Shown here piece by piece: positions 12,453 to 23,974 of a stretch of 64,000 nucleotides of DNA. Both the position numbers and the translations under genes were made by a program. The stretch spans positions 17,874,527 to 17,938,526 of the forward strand of contig OX485808.1 of assembly GCA_950295325.1 (NCBI GenBank). Direction: 5' to 3'. Position 1 is the stretch's first letter, and the number at the start of each line of letters is the position of its first letter. The DNA is from Polytrichum commune. Lineage: Eukaryota; Streptophyta; Polytrichopsida; Polytrichales; Polytrichaceae. The notes beneath the pieces were generated by a model. That model saw nothing but the letters and a program-made list of their open reading frames with translations. It had not been told where the DNA came from and ran no database searches.

Positions 12453-13532
12453 TTGGTTATCACAGACAAATATTATGGCAGGAACTTAGATATGTGGATC
12501 AATTGTGGACACTTCTCTATCCACAAACAAATTTGGCAATAGGATTGGATCAATAATAATGTCCTCAAGTAAGTAATTGCAATCCATGAAGATTGTCATT
12601 TCAAGTCTAAATTAAAGTGTATATTAAAATATAAGATGTTGAAGGAATACTCACTTTCGCTGAAAACAATCACATAGACTTCCTAAAATGTCTTCGCTAT
12701 TGAACCTCAAATGGTATCTATATTCCATGCCCATAGTCCAATCTCATCGCAACACTTGTCCATTTGGTGCTCGTTTTTTTTAACTCCCTAGGGGTTAAAT
12801 TAGCCTCGTGTTTGGCATATACATGCATTACAAGATACTTCTTCTTCAACTTTTTTTTTGGGGGTGTGGGGTTTGGGGTATTTATGAAGATTGAATTAGG
12901 AAATTAGGTAATCGTAATTCTATAAAAAAAAAATTGGACTTGGTAGCATTTTTTCAATCCTTACTAATACTTTTAATGTCTTAGCTAAGTGTTTGTAGGG
13001 CAATTATCAAACCAGAAATTGATTTTTCTACATTAACAAACATGAACATACACAAACCAAAGAAGATTAAGCAAGGTGGTCAATTACACCATTCACAAAT
13101 ATAGTTCTCCCTCTTTAATATGGTACATTTGGTCGTGCGAGAAAATGTCATATTATTCAAATGTCTTCTTCATGATAATATGACATTTTGGCCTCAATTG
13201 TCATACTAACGAGGTCTTACAAGAAAATGGCCTCTTTCAATGTAATATGTTGTTTTACATACACAATGAACATGAAAGAACATTTTTATTGAAGAAATAT
13301 GCTCATAACATCAAATAACATGGAGTTCAAAGAAAAAGTCCCATGATGATGTCTTCATCATATCTACTATTACTAATAATAATAATTAGTGTATATTGAC
13401 GTAAATGTGGGCATGTTGATTGTATCTTGAACAAGAGTCTCTTTATTTTAGAGGCAACGTCTGTTCTTGTGGTAGGTGGGCTTAGTTTGTGTAGCAAGTT
13501 AGTCTACTGTCATTGGCCCTTATGTGGGCGGT
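12453..13532. other. Intergenic, nothing identified
   Basis: AT-rich with A- and T-tracts. No convincing frame, exon or repeat boundary was seen. Confidence 0.35.
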
Positions 13533-14303
13533 GGCACTAGCGGTATTTTAGAAACAACGTGCGATAAAAATATAAGGTATTTAATATTCATTCGAGGTAA
13601 AATTTTGAATAATTTTACCTCAGATAAATTATAGGGAGCGAATTAATGTTGAACACCAATTATAAAAAAAATTACCATGCATTATAACATGTGTAAGGGA
13701 CCACATTGTGATTCATCAAAAAAGATGAAGGGCTCAATTGTACTCCATGGAGGTTTCTCTTCATTAAGGATAGTTTGAGCTCCATTATGTTTAAACATTG
13801 ACACGAAGGGGTATATTTGAGACAATATTTGGTGTTTGAATTTTTTTGCAAATGTTGTACGAACTCTTGTTGTCCTGCAAATGTTGGACAATTGTGTTTC
13901 TTAACACACTGAATTTTAAGGTTGCATTGTACTTGCATTCTCCATTACAATCTTGTTGGTGTAATTAATTTTTATTATTGTTTCATCTTGCCATACCATA
14001 ATAATGCAATCCCGTTGTTAGAATGCCAATTTTCAATGCAACACACCCGCCCCCTCTGCTAAAAATGAAAGGCTATAAAAAGTTTGTAAGAAAAATAGGG
14101 TAATTAATATTGAATGCAATCTAGATTTCTTATTACCAATAGGATAATGAAATTTTAAGCTCAATAGATTTTTTTCTACTTTAAGGACTCCTAATATTTT
14201 AATTCTTAAAGATAATACCCCCCTTAAAAATAAGTGGTTGTCGCAGGTGTCTCCAAAAATTTACTATGAGTGCCCCTCCCCCCCCCCCCCCCCCGGGGGG
14301 GGG
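13533..14303. mobile_element. G-tract-ended DNA transposon, copy 2 (771 bp)
   Basis: Perfect 8-bp direct repeats TGGGCGGT (13525-13532 and 14304-14311) flank the element. The left end reads GGCACTAGCGGTATTTTAG with ACGTGCGATAA inside it. The right end, read inward, has a mixed C/G homopolymer block (17+ C next to about 9 G), then GGGCACTCATAGT with CCTGCGACAACC inside it and a TTTTTAAGGGGGG block. The box order matches the 3.0-, 16.0- and 43.5-kb copies. No coding sequence recognised. A minus-strand frame at 13672-13938 inside it looks random. Confidence 0.65.
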
Positions 14304-14737
14304 TGGGCGGTACATGTGCTTGCTTGTTGTCAAGTTTCCTTTCATTAAGAACTAAGTATGTTAGATATTTTTATGATAATGTGGTGAATGTTTTCCCTTG
14401 CCATTTTTATGAGTTTTGGGGGGTATGTGTAGGCTTTTTATTAGAAGTTCAATGCTTTGTGTGTAGATAGAGCCACATAGTCTTGCGGTAATGACTATGA
14501 GGGGGTTCACTATCCGCCTTGTTCTTTAATTGTCATTATGAGGGGGTTTATTTATCATGCTTAGTTATAATGGCTTGGTCCATGTATCTATCATGTATGA
14601 ATGTAAATTCTATTATTTGGACTGTTGGGTTAGGAGCATGTATGAGTGGTCCAGTTTGTTCTTGTGTTGCTCCTTGATTATACATTATGTCTAGGCGTAC
14701 TCTTGCTAGACAAGTGCATCTTGTTGTTGGGCATGTA

Positions 14738-15773
14738 CAGTGGGGTGACACCGAAATTGGCACCTTGTGCAATTCCAGGGATAGTGCCCACATTGCTGCC
14801 AACTTTGACACCCTCCCGAGCGCTGGAAAATTGTTATTTATACATGAAATTTCAGACACAAAATCATTGTTATGTTGAAAACACGTGTACCAAATTTCAA
14901 AGCTAGAAGATTGATTTAAAAAAAGAAATTCAAGATATACTAACAAGGGGTAGTTGTAAGAAATGTTTCACAGCTGCCAACTTTGACACCCTCCCAAGGA
15001 TTGAAGAATTTTTTTTTTCACATGGAATTTTTGGAGTAGGAACATCTTTATGTTGTTTACACATGTGAAAAAATTCAAGTCCAAAAGACCAACAAAAAAA
15101 AAATGATATTCCAAATCTACCAACAGGTGTAGTTGTGAGAAACAAAGGGGAGAATTGTTTCACAACTTCCAACTTTGACAGCCTCCCTAGGGCTGAGAAT
15201 ATGTTATTTCAATATGAAAATTTTGGCCTTGAAAATTTTCATACATGTGATCAACATCATAAAGATCATGTGACAAAAATTTCAAGGACAAAAATTTCAT
15301 ATTGAAATAACAGATTCTCAGCCCTAGGGAGGCTGTCAAAGTTGGAAGTTGTGAAACGATTCTCCCCTTTGTTTCTCACAACTACACATGTTGGTAGATT
15401 TGGAATATCATTTTTTTTGTGGGTCTTTTGGACTTGAATTGTTTCACATGTGTAAACAACATAAAGATGTTCCTACTCCAAAAATTCCATGTGAAAAAAA
15501 AATTCTTCAATCCTTGGGAGGGTGTCAAAGTTGGCAGCTGTGAAACATTTCTTACAACTACCCCTTGTTAGTAAATCTTGAATATCTTTTTTAAAATCAA
15601 TCTTCTAGATTTGAAATTTGGTACACATGTTGTCAACATAACAATGATTTTGTGTCTAAAATTTCATGTATAAATAAAAAAATTCCAACGCTCGGGAGGG
15701 TGTCAAAGTTGGCAGCAATGTGGGCACTATCCCTGGAATTGCACAAGGTGCCAATTTCGGTGTCACCCCACTG
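14738..15773. mobile_element. 1.04-kb foldback element, Tc1/mariner-like ends
   Basis: An almost complete inverted repeat. The left arm starts CAGTGGGGTGACACCGAAAT and the right arm ends with its reverse complement. Both are flanked by TA (14736-14737 and 15774-15775), the target preference of Tc1/mariner-type elements. The arms are about 500 bp each and meet near 15255. Each arm is itself built of about three units of 180-190 bp, each beginning with caactttgaca(c/g)cctccc (near 14797, 14977 and 15166, mirrored on the right). No transposase is visible. Frames reported across it are by-products of the symmetry. A transcript would fold into one long hairpin. Confidence 0.75.
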
Positions 15774-16023
15774 TACATCATAGAAGCCATGGCGGGATTG
15801 TGTTATCTTGGAGGTGTCCTTCATTGTTGCATGCATTTGTAAGTATATAGTGTTGTGCGTGTGTGTGTCGGACTTGAGTAGGTTGGTCATTTGTTGGGTT
15901 GTGGCATTATGTCTTGCTATTCTTAAACCTTTGAGGAATTTATGATTGCAGAGTGACAATAGGTGGGGCCATGTGTCTTTGTTGATACTTTGGCATAATA
16001 TACAGTTAGGGTTGGGCCCGGTT

Positions 16024-16362
16024 CTCGGGGGGGGGGTAGTCATTGGTTGGAGTAGCAATATACGTGCGAACAAATGATAGGGTATTATAAAAACATGGGG
16101 GCAAAAAATTATAAATGGACTTAAGAGTAATATAGGGTATCAAAAATGGCACTGGACATCTTTAAAGTACTATAGGGTATGGAATAATAGGTAATTTGGA
16201 ATTATAAGTAATGCAAGCCATTTTCTATTAACCCAAAGTAGAAAATTACATAATGATAGCATGTGAAAAAAGAATAGAATTGAAAGTAATACCCCCCTAT
16301 AAAATAATGGTTGCTCGCACCTATATCCTTAACTTTTTAACACACTGCCCCCCCCCCCCGAG
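16024..16362 (-). mobile_element. G-tract-ended DNA transposon, copy 3 (339 bp)
   Basis: Starts CTC plus 10 G and ends 12 C plus GAG. Flanks GCCCGGTT and GCCTGGTT agree at 7 of 8 positions. The interior is the reverse complement of the copy at 63215-63571 along nearly its whole length: acgtgcgaacaaa, catgggggcaaaaaattata, tggcactggacatctttaaa and aatggttgctcgcacctat all have mirrored partners. Non-coding. Confidence 0.75.
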
Positions 16363-16959
16363 GCCTGGTTGGGGAACTTTGGGGCCAAAATGGAATTTTC
16401 TTATGGTTTCTCATATATTGGGGGGATCTGAATTTGAGTATTTGTGTGGTTTGGACGTCAGTGGTCCGTTGTGCTTTCCACAGCAAGTTGGACAATTTAT
16501 GGTTTATTTGGTCATTGGATATCCATTTTTTTTGGTATGGTTGAATTATTTAGCATTTTCAATCTTGAGTCTCTTGTGCTCATTGTTTATAAATGCATTT
16601 GAGGTTTCGTATTATTCATGTGGGGTTAGTCATGGAGGGTGGTTTGGCTAGTCTATATGGTATGGTGCGGACTTTATGTATATGTGGGATTGGGGTGATG
16701 GTGGGTTTAGCAATCCCTTCGGTGGCTTAGTATGTCTACTTGGTCATTCCCATGAATGCATGTGTGTGCTCATACTTTTTGGATTGTGATTTTATGCGGG
16801 AACCAAGTGATGTGGTGAACTATTGAGGCTTTGAGGAGTTTGTCAAGATGGTTGTCACACACTACGAAAGTAAGAATATATTGTCATCTGATGATGTTTA
16901 TTGATGTTGGAAATTAATATCTTGTTCAATTTATCCATAAATGATTTCATGTTCAGCGC

Positions 16960-17640
16960 ATCTACAACTGAAAACTCTGAAGAAAGCTCCACTGCAAATT
17001 TTATAGTAATTGGGCATATTCACATGTTTGCAGAAGCTTGACTATTGGTGTTGGTTGCTCATTCACATCATTCCCCTCCATTGGCTCTTCATTCAAATCT
17101 AAACCAATTGGACATCTCTATCCCATGCCAAAATCCACCAACTCATCCATGATGTACTTTGCATTAACAACTTCCTCTCATGCCAACTACACATATTCTT
17201 CAATAGCCCTTTCTTCACTTCCAAGATTCACAAATGAAATGAGACTTGCCAATTCATTTGTACAAGCTCTTGGAATCATGATCTATGTTGATCTTGATTT
17301 CCAATTTTCATCATCCATGGCAAAATCGACACTCCAATCTACAGAATAAATCTTGGAATCCTTTAATTGTTTCGTATGATTTGGCAATTCATCTCTCTCC
17401 GTACTTGAGAACTCCACATAATAGCATGCCTTAAATTAGGCACTAATTTTCTCAAGTCATGGTAAGTAGTAGAAGAATCAAACTAAGAGAAAATCCATTC
17501 CAAAAGAACATTCTTATATTGAACTTTGAATGAAGCAATTATTTCATGATTCAAGAGTTGTACCACACTTGGAACATCAGATTATAAGAGCGCAATACTA
17601 ATGTTGCTCAATTACAATGCTTGCTGCATCCCGGATCCAA
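16960..17640 (-). pseudogene. Decayed pogo/Tigger (CENP-B-like) transposase
   Basis: On the minus strand at about 17600-17450 the translation reads NISIALL-stop-SDVPSVVQLLNHEIIASFK. I align it with the pogo/Tigger DDE-domain block around NTTSVIQPLDQGIIxSFK. Next comes VQYKNVLLEWIFS, a stop, then DLRKLVPNLRHAIMW. After a frame change the C-terminal part reads WSVDFAMDDENWKSRST, MIPRACTNELASLISFVNL, and later DLNEEPMEG. Several stops and at least one frameshift interrupt it, and the N-terminal CENP-B DNA-binding half was not found. In its family the enzyme would cut and paste DNA at TA sites. This copy cannot. Assignment rests on one motif plus gene order. Confidence 0.45.
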
Positions 17641-17749
17641 AGATCGTTCTCAACAACTACAATCCTTAAACCCATCAACCTCCACCCAAACCCAAATATT
17701 CAAAAGTGCAGCGTTTGTTCTAGAACCAAGGTTTAGAACAATTAACTTG

Positions 17750-18417
17750 CACTACAACAGATTGGGTATTTTGTGACTAGGGAAATATGACTGGGGATGA
17801 CTGGTGACTACAGGCAGTCACATTTTGCCAGGCCTCGACCTTTGGGGGGTACGAAATTCAAAAATATGACTCGCAGTCATATTTTACTGTCGTATTCGGC
17901 AAATGTACTGTATATGGCGTATGGGAACGACGACTGCCTTTATAGGGAACGACGGGGAACGTGTCTGGTGGACGCCCAGTCATATGTGGCAGTCACATTT
18001 TTCTGCGAGTCATATTCTTCAGTCACATTCTGACTAGGATCATTTTTTTCCTTTTTTTGGGCAACCCTTGATAATTCAGGCTGCCCTAGACGGGCCTCTT
18101 GTGTTTTTGCCCCATGACTCATTATCTAGTATTATGGTTTGGAGTATTTATTTAATAATGACTTATTTTGGTCAAAATTAAGTACTTTGTGTGTTATAAT
18201 ATGAACGGCAATGAAAATTGGGAATGGCCCATGTTTATTTATTGAATAATTAATTGATTGATGTTTTTGGGAGTATAAGGGGGAAATTGGGGAGGAAATT
18301 TGAAATTTACTATTGCACACGTCATCCTCATCCGGAGCCTCGTCAGTCATATTTTGGGATTTTATGACTTAAGGCAGTCATAAATTGCAGTCACAAAATA
18401 CCCAATTTGTTGTAGTG
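17750..18417. mobile_element. CACTA (En/Spm) MITE, 668 bp
   Basis: Perfect hallmarks. The left end is CACTACAACAGATTGGGTAT and the right end its reverse complement with one change, an inverted repeat of about 28 bp. The flanking 3-bp duplication is TTG (17747-17749 and 18418-18420). The subterminal regions hold many copies, in both orientations, of a short motif around GCAGTCATATT / GTGACTGC, as expected of transposase-binding sites in CACTA elements. No transposase inside. It is probably moved by a relative elsewhere. Confidence 0.9.
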
Positions 18418-18420
18418 TTG

Positions 18421-20582
18421 AGTTTAGTTTAGTTTAGTTAAGTTAAGTTAACCCACTGATGAATTCATCTGTACTTGAAACAACTCCATGATCCCAAGGC
18501 AAATCCTTAGTATGGGTCCCACCACTTGTGCACATTAATCACCTCGATTATATGACAAATCTGACCTTAATATTTCTATATTACAAGCGTTGTAGTTGTA
18601 ATATTGAGATAAATTAACACTAGAAAGTTTGGTCGATGAGAAATGCGCCGTATAATTGAGATGTCGTATTATCGAGGTGAGATTGTACAAGTATGAAAAG
18701 GTTGCGATCAAATTGAAACTATAACATGCTCAATGTGCCTCAAACCTTGCTCCCTTGCAATTCTTCATCAATCATCTTCGACAAGCGAATCCCACCAAAG
18801 ATACAACATAAGAAGTGCCTCTAAACCTAAACCTCAATCTAGATAAAGTCATGTCTACCTCACTAGATAATTCTCCTCCTCATCATTCATCCATATTTTG
18901 AAAAGAACGTAGCACTTTTTCATCCATTTTCATTGAACCTAATATATGAAAGACAATGATTTATGGAGCACATGCCAAATTAAAAAAAGGCATAGCAAAT
19001 GTTGAGGAATTTATACAATTCTATATTACCTCGGGGCAGGCAATTAGAAAAGTTTGGGAACTTGATGGTTCAGAACATAGGGTCCAATCGATTTTCAAGA
19101 GGAAAATATTAGCGAACGTGTTGAGTGTACTTAGGTCCAGGGACGTTAAAGTTCTCCCCATGAACTTAAAGGGGAGGTAGATTCGGGCAGGGGCAGCAGT
19201 CCGGCCAGAAATTTCAGATTTTCTAGACCCGACCAAAACATGTTGCCCGTCCGCCCGACTTCGAAAAAATCATTGCCCTTGCATTCTTGAAGGCCACTTA
19301 TCCACAAATCTCATATTGAGTGCACTTCACCTTCAAGGTCCAAAATCCAATATATATGTTCACTTTCATTGTCGATCACTATATTCGTTAATTTGAGACT
19401 TTCTCTTGTCTCAAATTAATATATGGACCACAACAACATGGTCTAATGTTTGGGTCGTCCTACCTAAACCATCTTGATATGAGTTCTTAATTGGGTTCTT
19501 GATATGAACACCCGCTTCAAAGTATTTGCATCTTACAACATTCTCCAATATCTGTGTGATTCTATCCATGTTCTTATAATATTGTAACTGTCTCAAAATG
19601 CCGAAAAAGTCCCAAATTAACGAATATAGTGATAAAGCCCACAATTCTTTTATGTGAATGGCATTTAGATGTCACCAATGATGATGACATTGTCTAAAAT
19701 CATGTTGCACATTCCTTTGCCATGGTTGTAGGCAATGTGCATAATGCTTGGAATGCATAGATATAGTTCGACTCACAACTACAACACTTGCACTTTCATG
19801 CGAATCCCTTGATATCTGAGACAACTTCTTCATTGACAATGAGGTTTTTCAATATCCAACATGATTATTATTTATTGAGTGAGTCACGAAAACAACATTT
19901 GGACCTTAATTTTTATATGTGAAACATGAAACTCGGGCTCTAACTACACCTTTTATTCCAAATATTTTGGACTTTGCAATATTGTGCACTTTGTATCAAT
20001 TTTGAATTGCCTTGAAACTAGAGTGGAGTAGTTTTTATCAAGAAACCACAATTGGCATGGTCTCTCGCATTCATTAGCATGATTCATACATTAATAAAGG
20101 AGTGACTAATGACATGTGGCATAGAGCAATGCACAGTGATGACAATGTTGGTGCACTAGATTTTCGTACTTGTAACACATGGCACAAAGAATAGGCATTA
20201 ATTATGACTATGAGTTACAATATATACATAGGGCTAGAGTTTTCTTTTTCCTAGCAATGGAGATATATGATGCCCTATGGAACACTGGAACCCACACATA
20301 AATTCATAGCAAGTACATACATACATAAAAATTGAGGAACTATTCATTGAAGTATTTTTGTCTACTTGAAAATTGAAGGCCTTTTGTTTGGCAAGGTTTT
20401 TCCCCTTTCTGGATTTGTTTTTTTCTCTTGTATGCATATGTTATGGTATCATTATTTTACTTAGATTTTTTTGGTATGTGGGGTTGTATGTACTTCTTGC
20501 TATTTCTTAGCTGAGACTTTGTATTCATATTCCTTTTTTGGGTCCAACCAAAAACTTTATATTAGGGTCTATGAGTATGAAG
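18421..20582. other. Intergenic, simple repeat at left edge
   Basis: Opens with a short (TTTAG)n/(TTAAG)n run at about 18421-18450. Otherwise AT-rich, with only short frames (about 75 residues or fewer) and no motif recognised. Confidence 0.35.
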
Positions 20583-21324
20583 CAATGAACGGGTAGTGCC
20601 GGCAGTTAGTTACAAGCTAGCCGATAGATTTTGAGAATTTCCGAATGCAATTGGAAAGTTTAGGAAGGGGTTCCGGAAGAAAATCAAGGTTTACGGAAAT
20701 GGGCCGATTAGAAGAAAAAAAAATGCCGACATTAAGGCAAGCTGCCCTAGAGTACCCACGGCAAATTACCGATTGAAAATTTATTTTCACGACGGGCAGC
20801 CGATCAAATATATATTTTTTAGGTAATTTCTTCAATACTATGCATAGTTGGAGACTATGCCTTGTTGGCTTGTGGTTTATGGTTACTTGCTTCCCGCCAC
20901 AGCTTCCATTCTGCAGTGGTGGAGCTTGCATTTTCGTTTGCATTATGAGTTTTTGAGTTCTAGAATTGCTGGATTGTTGAATGACAATAGCTTCAAGAGG
21001 TTTTCGTTGTTGTTGCTCTGCGAAACTGTGAGGAGATTTGCGAAATTGTGAGGTATTGTACTTACAGTGAGATAAAAATATTGTTTGAGGGAATGCGGGC
21101 AGTGTACAACACTCGTCCACTCCATTGAATCTTGTGTTATCACACTTGTGCACTTTGTCGCATCTCCTAAGCTTCAGGTAACTTGCCATTTTGCAGTGTT
21201 ATCACACTCGTGTGAATATCTTGTGAAATCACTTGTTTGAGGGAGTGCCGGGTAGTGCCGGCAATTACAAGCTAGGAGGAAGAAGGATTAAGTGCACACA
21301 GTTCTCATAACCATTGTTCATTCC

Positions 21325-21410
21325 ATTTCAGGTATCCTTACAGGAGGAAAAAGACGGATAACGAGAAGGAGAAGGCGCGTGGTGGTGCTGGTGGTGCTGG
21401 TGCGCAGGTA
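21325..21410 (+). other. Possible 5' exon of the hAT gene
   Basis: After an acceptor-like tttcag, a frame reads YPYRRKKTDNEKEKARG and then Gly/Ala repeats up to a possible donor (CAG|GTACAC). The lysine- and glutamate-rich composition looks coding. It could be an upstream exon or leader of the transposase gene. No other support. Confidence 0.25.
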
Positions 21411-21713
21411 CACTTTTTTTATTTTTGCTTTGTTTCCATTCTGCATAGTTAGTTGTGACGGCAAGAACCTTATGCCGAACCTCCGGGTGATCTTTCTTGA
21501 AGCGGAGATAGTTTCTTCTGGTCTTGGAACAAACGCGAGCTAACCCTATACCAACTCTGTCGAAAGCCCTCACAAAGCTTCTCCATGCTAGTTCACCTTG
21601 TTCAATCTTGTTGTCAAGATGCTTAATTTGTACTCCGCCTGTAATCCGAGAAACAGATCATTTGCTAATTACACACTAATTACAATGTTCCTTTCTGCTT
21701 TCAGGTTCTTCCA

Positions 21714-23974
21714 ATGGCTAAAAGGCAGAAATTGATCCAAGATTCCTACTTTAGAATATCGCGTGAGACGAATTCTTCTACAAATGATAACATCATATCC
21801 GTTCAGAGCCTGGATACAAAATAAGCAACCCCTTCGCAAGTGGAATTGGCGCGAACTTTGTGGAAGGAGCAATGGGCAAGTCAATTCCAGTGGCTTGATT
21901 ATTTTGCGTCCGAAGGTAAAATCTTTTGCAAAATCTGTAAGGAAAAAGGATGCCGCTCTGTATACGCCAATGATGGGTCAAAAAAATTCAAAGTGAGTGC
22001 ATTTATAGACCATTCTCATTCAAATGAACACCACATGCTTGTTTGGGCCTGCACCAGCGGAAAGAAAACCATGAAAAAAACAATTTCCAGTGGTCAGCGT
22101 GCTTATGATGAGGCTTTGCAAACCCTTTTCAAAGCAGCCTACTTTACAGGGAAGCAGTTTCTCCCATATTCAAAATTCCCTGCATTATATAAATTGTTGA
22201 TGTCTGTGAATGCTCCTATTACATCTAGCATGTATCAAGCCGAAAAAGCTTGCAGTGATTTAATAAGGTGCATTTCCATAGTAATCCAAAAGAAAATAAT
22301 TTGTAGAATTCAAAATTGTGCATTCTTTAGCATTATGATTGATAAATCTACAGATATCAATGTCACTGGACATCTTGTCATGTTTGCAACAATTGTAGAC
22401 GAGGGTCTACCCAAAACTGTTTTTTTAGGTTTGCTACAGTTGGATGGCGGTAAAAAAAATTCTGCTTCAATTTTTAATTGCGTGATATCTCAGTTGCGGT
22501 TGTAGGATTTAGATTTGTGCAAGTTAGCGGCCTTTGGTAGTGATGGAGCAAGCAGCATGGTGGGTTTTTATACCAGTGTTTCAACGCGACTCCGCAAAGA
22601 TGTAAACTCGTTCCTCTTAGCATGTCATTGTGTAGCTCATCGTACCAACCTTACTACTTTAGATGCTGCCAAAACACCGGATTGTAAGGTTTTGTCCACT
22701 GAAATGGATGTTTTGATAAATTCGATTTTAAGTTTTTTTCACAAATCGAGTAAGCGCAAACATACGTTAACGACCTTACAGGAATAATTATTTTATTAAA
22801 AAAAAAAACTATGAAGCGCTATCACAAAATTTGTTGGTTAAGTAGGTGGTAGGCAATCAGTGCCCTTTGTGATTTACTTAAATCTGTCCTTATTGGTTTC
22901 AAGATGTTAATGAAAGTGAAGCATCTGTTGCAAAGTTTGTTTTGGAAAAATTTGGTCAGTTCAAGTATATTTATATCTTAAATTTTTTGGCTGACAGTCT
23001 TCACTCGTTGGCTATGCTATCAAAGGTATTTCAACTGAAGTTTGTGGATGTCACCACTGTTGGAAGTATTGTGCGTATTTAGGTGGCTCAAATTCGTATG
23101 ATGTTCATTGTCGATTCTTGTGATTTGAATGCTGATATCTTTGATGAATCTATTGGTTATCATGTTTTGTCTGATTACGGTCCTCACGGTGGGTACTTGA
23201 AGAGGCTACAGTCTGAGGTGAGGGGTTCCATGTTTTACAGCTTCCAGATGACACGGTCTAGGCTTGGCATTGACTTGGAAAAGACATTGATGTTCCAAAA
23301 GAATTTTGTACAAGTTGTTTGTTTTGCCCTTGATGCACGTTTTTGTGACAATGACTTGATTTCTTGTTTTAAAATTTTGAATCCGACTAATATGCCTTCA
23401 GAGCAAGTGGGCTTACAAAATTGGTGTTTTTCTGAATTGGATATTTTGTTGTGTCATTATGGAGTAGACCGCTCACATAGAAGCTTTAAATTTCCCCTCT
23501 TGTGGACCAAACAACATGTAAGCGTGAATTTTAACCTTCAAGCTTCAGTGCACTACGGAATGGGGGAATAAGAATCTCAGAGATTTGTGGGACATGATAA
23601 TTTGGAATCATGCTTTGCAAGCACGGTATCCCAACCTCCTTATTCTTGCAGAGTCAGCTCATGTGCAATGTGTTTCTATAACGACATGTGAGCGTGCTTT
23701 CAGTGTGCAAAATTTGATCAAGACCAAAATTAGAAATAGGTTGGGTAGTAAGAATCTCGAGGCAATGCTACGAATTGCCTTGGAAGGGCCAAATGAGGAG
23801 GTAGATGACATAATTGGTGACGCTATCCCACTTTGGAAGAAGGACAATAAGTATCATTTTTTATATGTTAATCCCTCTTTTTATTTGAATTCTCTTAATA
23901 CAGTGAGTGTAACTGATGTGTCTTATTCATTTGGGGAAATTGATATTAACGGCAATGGTAAGAAAATTACGTGA
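21714..23974 (+). pseudogene. hAT transposase pseudogene (ZNF862-like group)
   Basis: The frame opens at ATG 21714, right after an acceptor-like ttcag, and starts MAKRQKLIQDSYF. Domains in order are: a TTF-type zinc finger (FCKICKEKGC ... HSHSNEHH, about 21910-22040); the catalytic-core region with FFSIMIDKSTDIN and a following GLLQLDGG; a CHCVAHRTNL stretch near 22625; and a C-terminal hAT dimerisation block with TTCERAFSVQNLIKTK RNRL near 23680-23745. The element's enzyme would act in the nucleus as a cut-and-paste transposase. This copy is dead: in-frame stops at 21822, 22503 and 22785, a degraded stretch at 22790-23080, then frame changes at about 23080 and 23580. The reading direction agrees with the element's ends. 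Confidence 0.8.

Noticed and set aside
14548-14946. 132-residue minus-strand reading frame
   Set aside because: It crosses the left arm of the TA-flanked hairpin element, and a mirror-image version appears in the right arm. It is a by-product of the inverted repeat, with no motif.
17038-17349. 103-residue plus-strand frame
   Set aside because: The minus strand of the same DNA carries the decayed pogo/Tigger-like coding sequence, so the plus-strand frame is an antisense shadow.
20617-21189. 190-residue minus-strand reading frame
   Set aside because: It runs antisense through the 5' part of the hAT element, has no recognised domain, and the transposase lies on the other strand.
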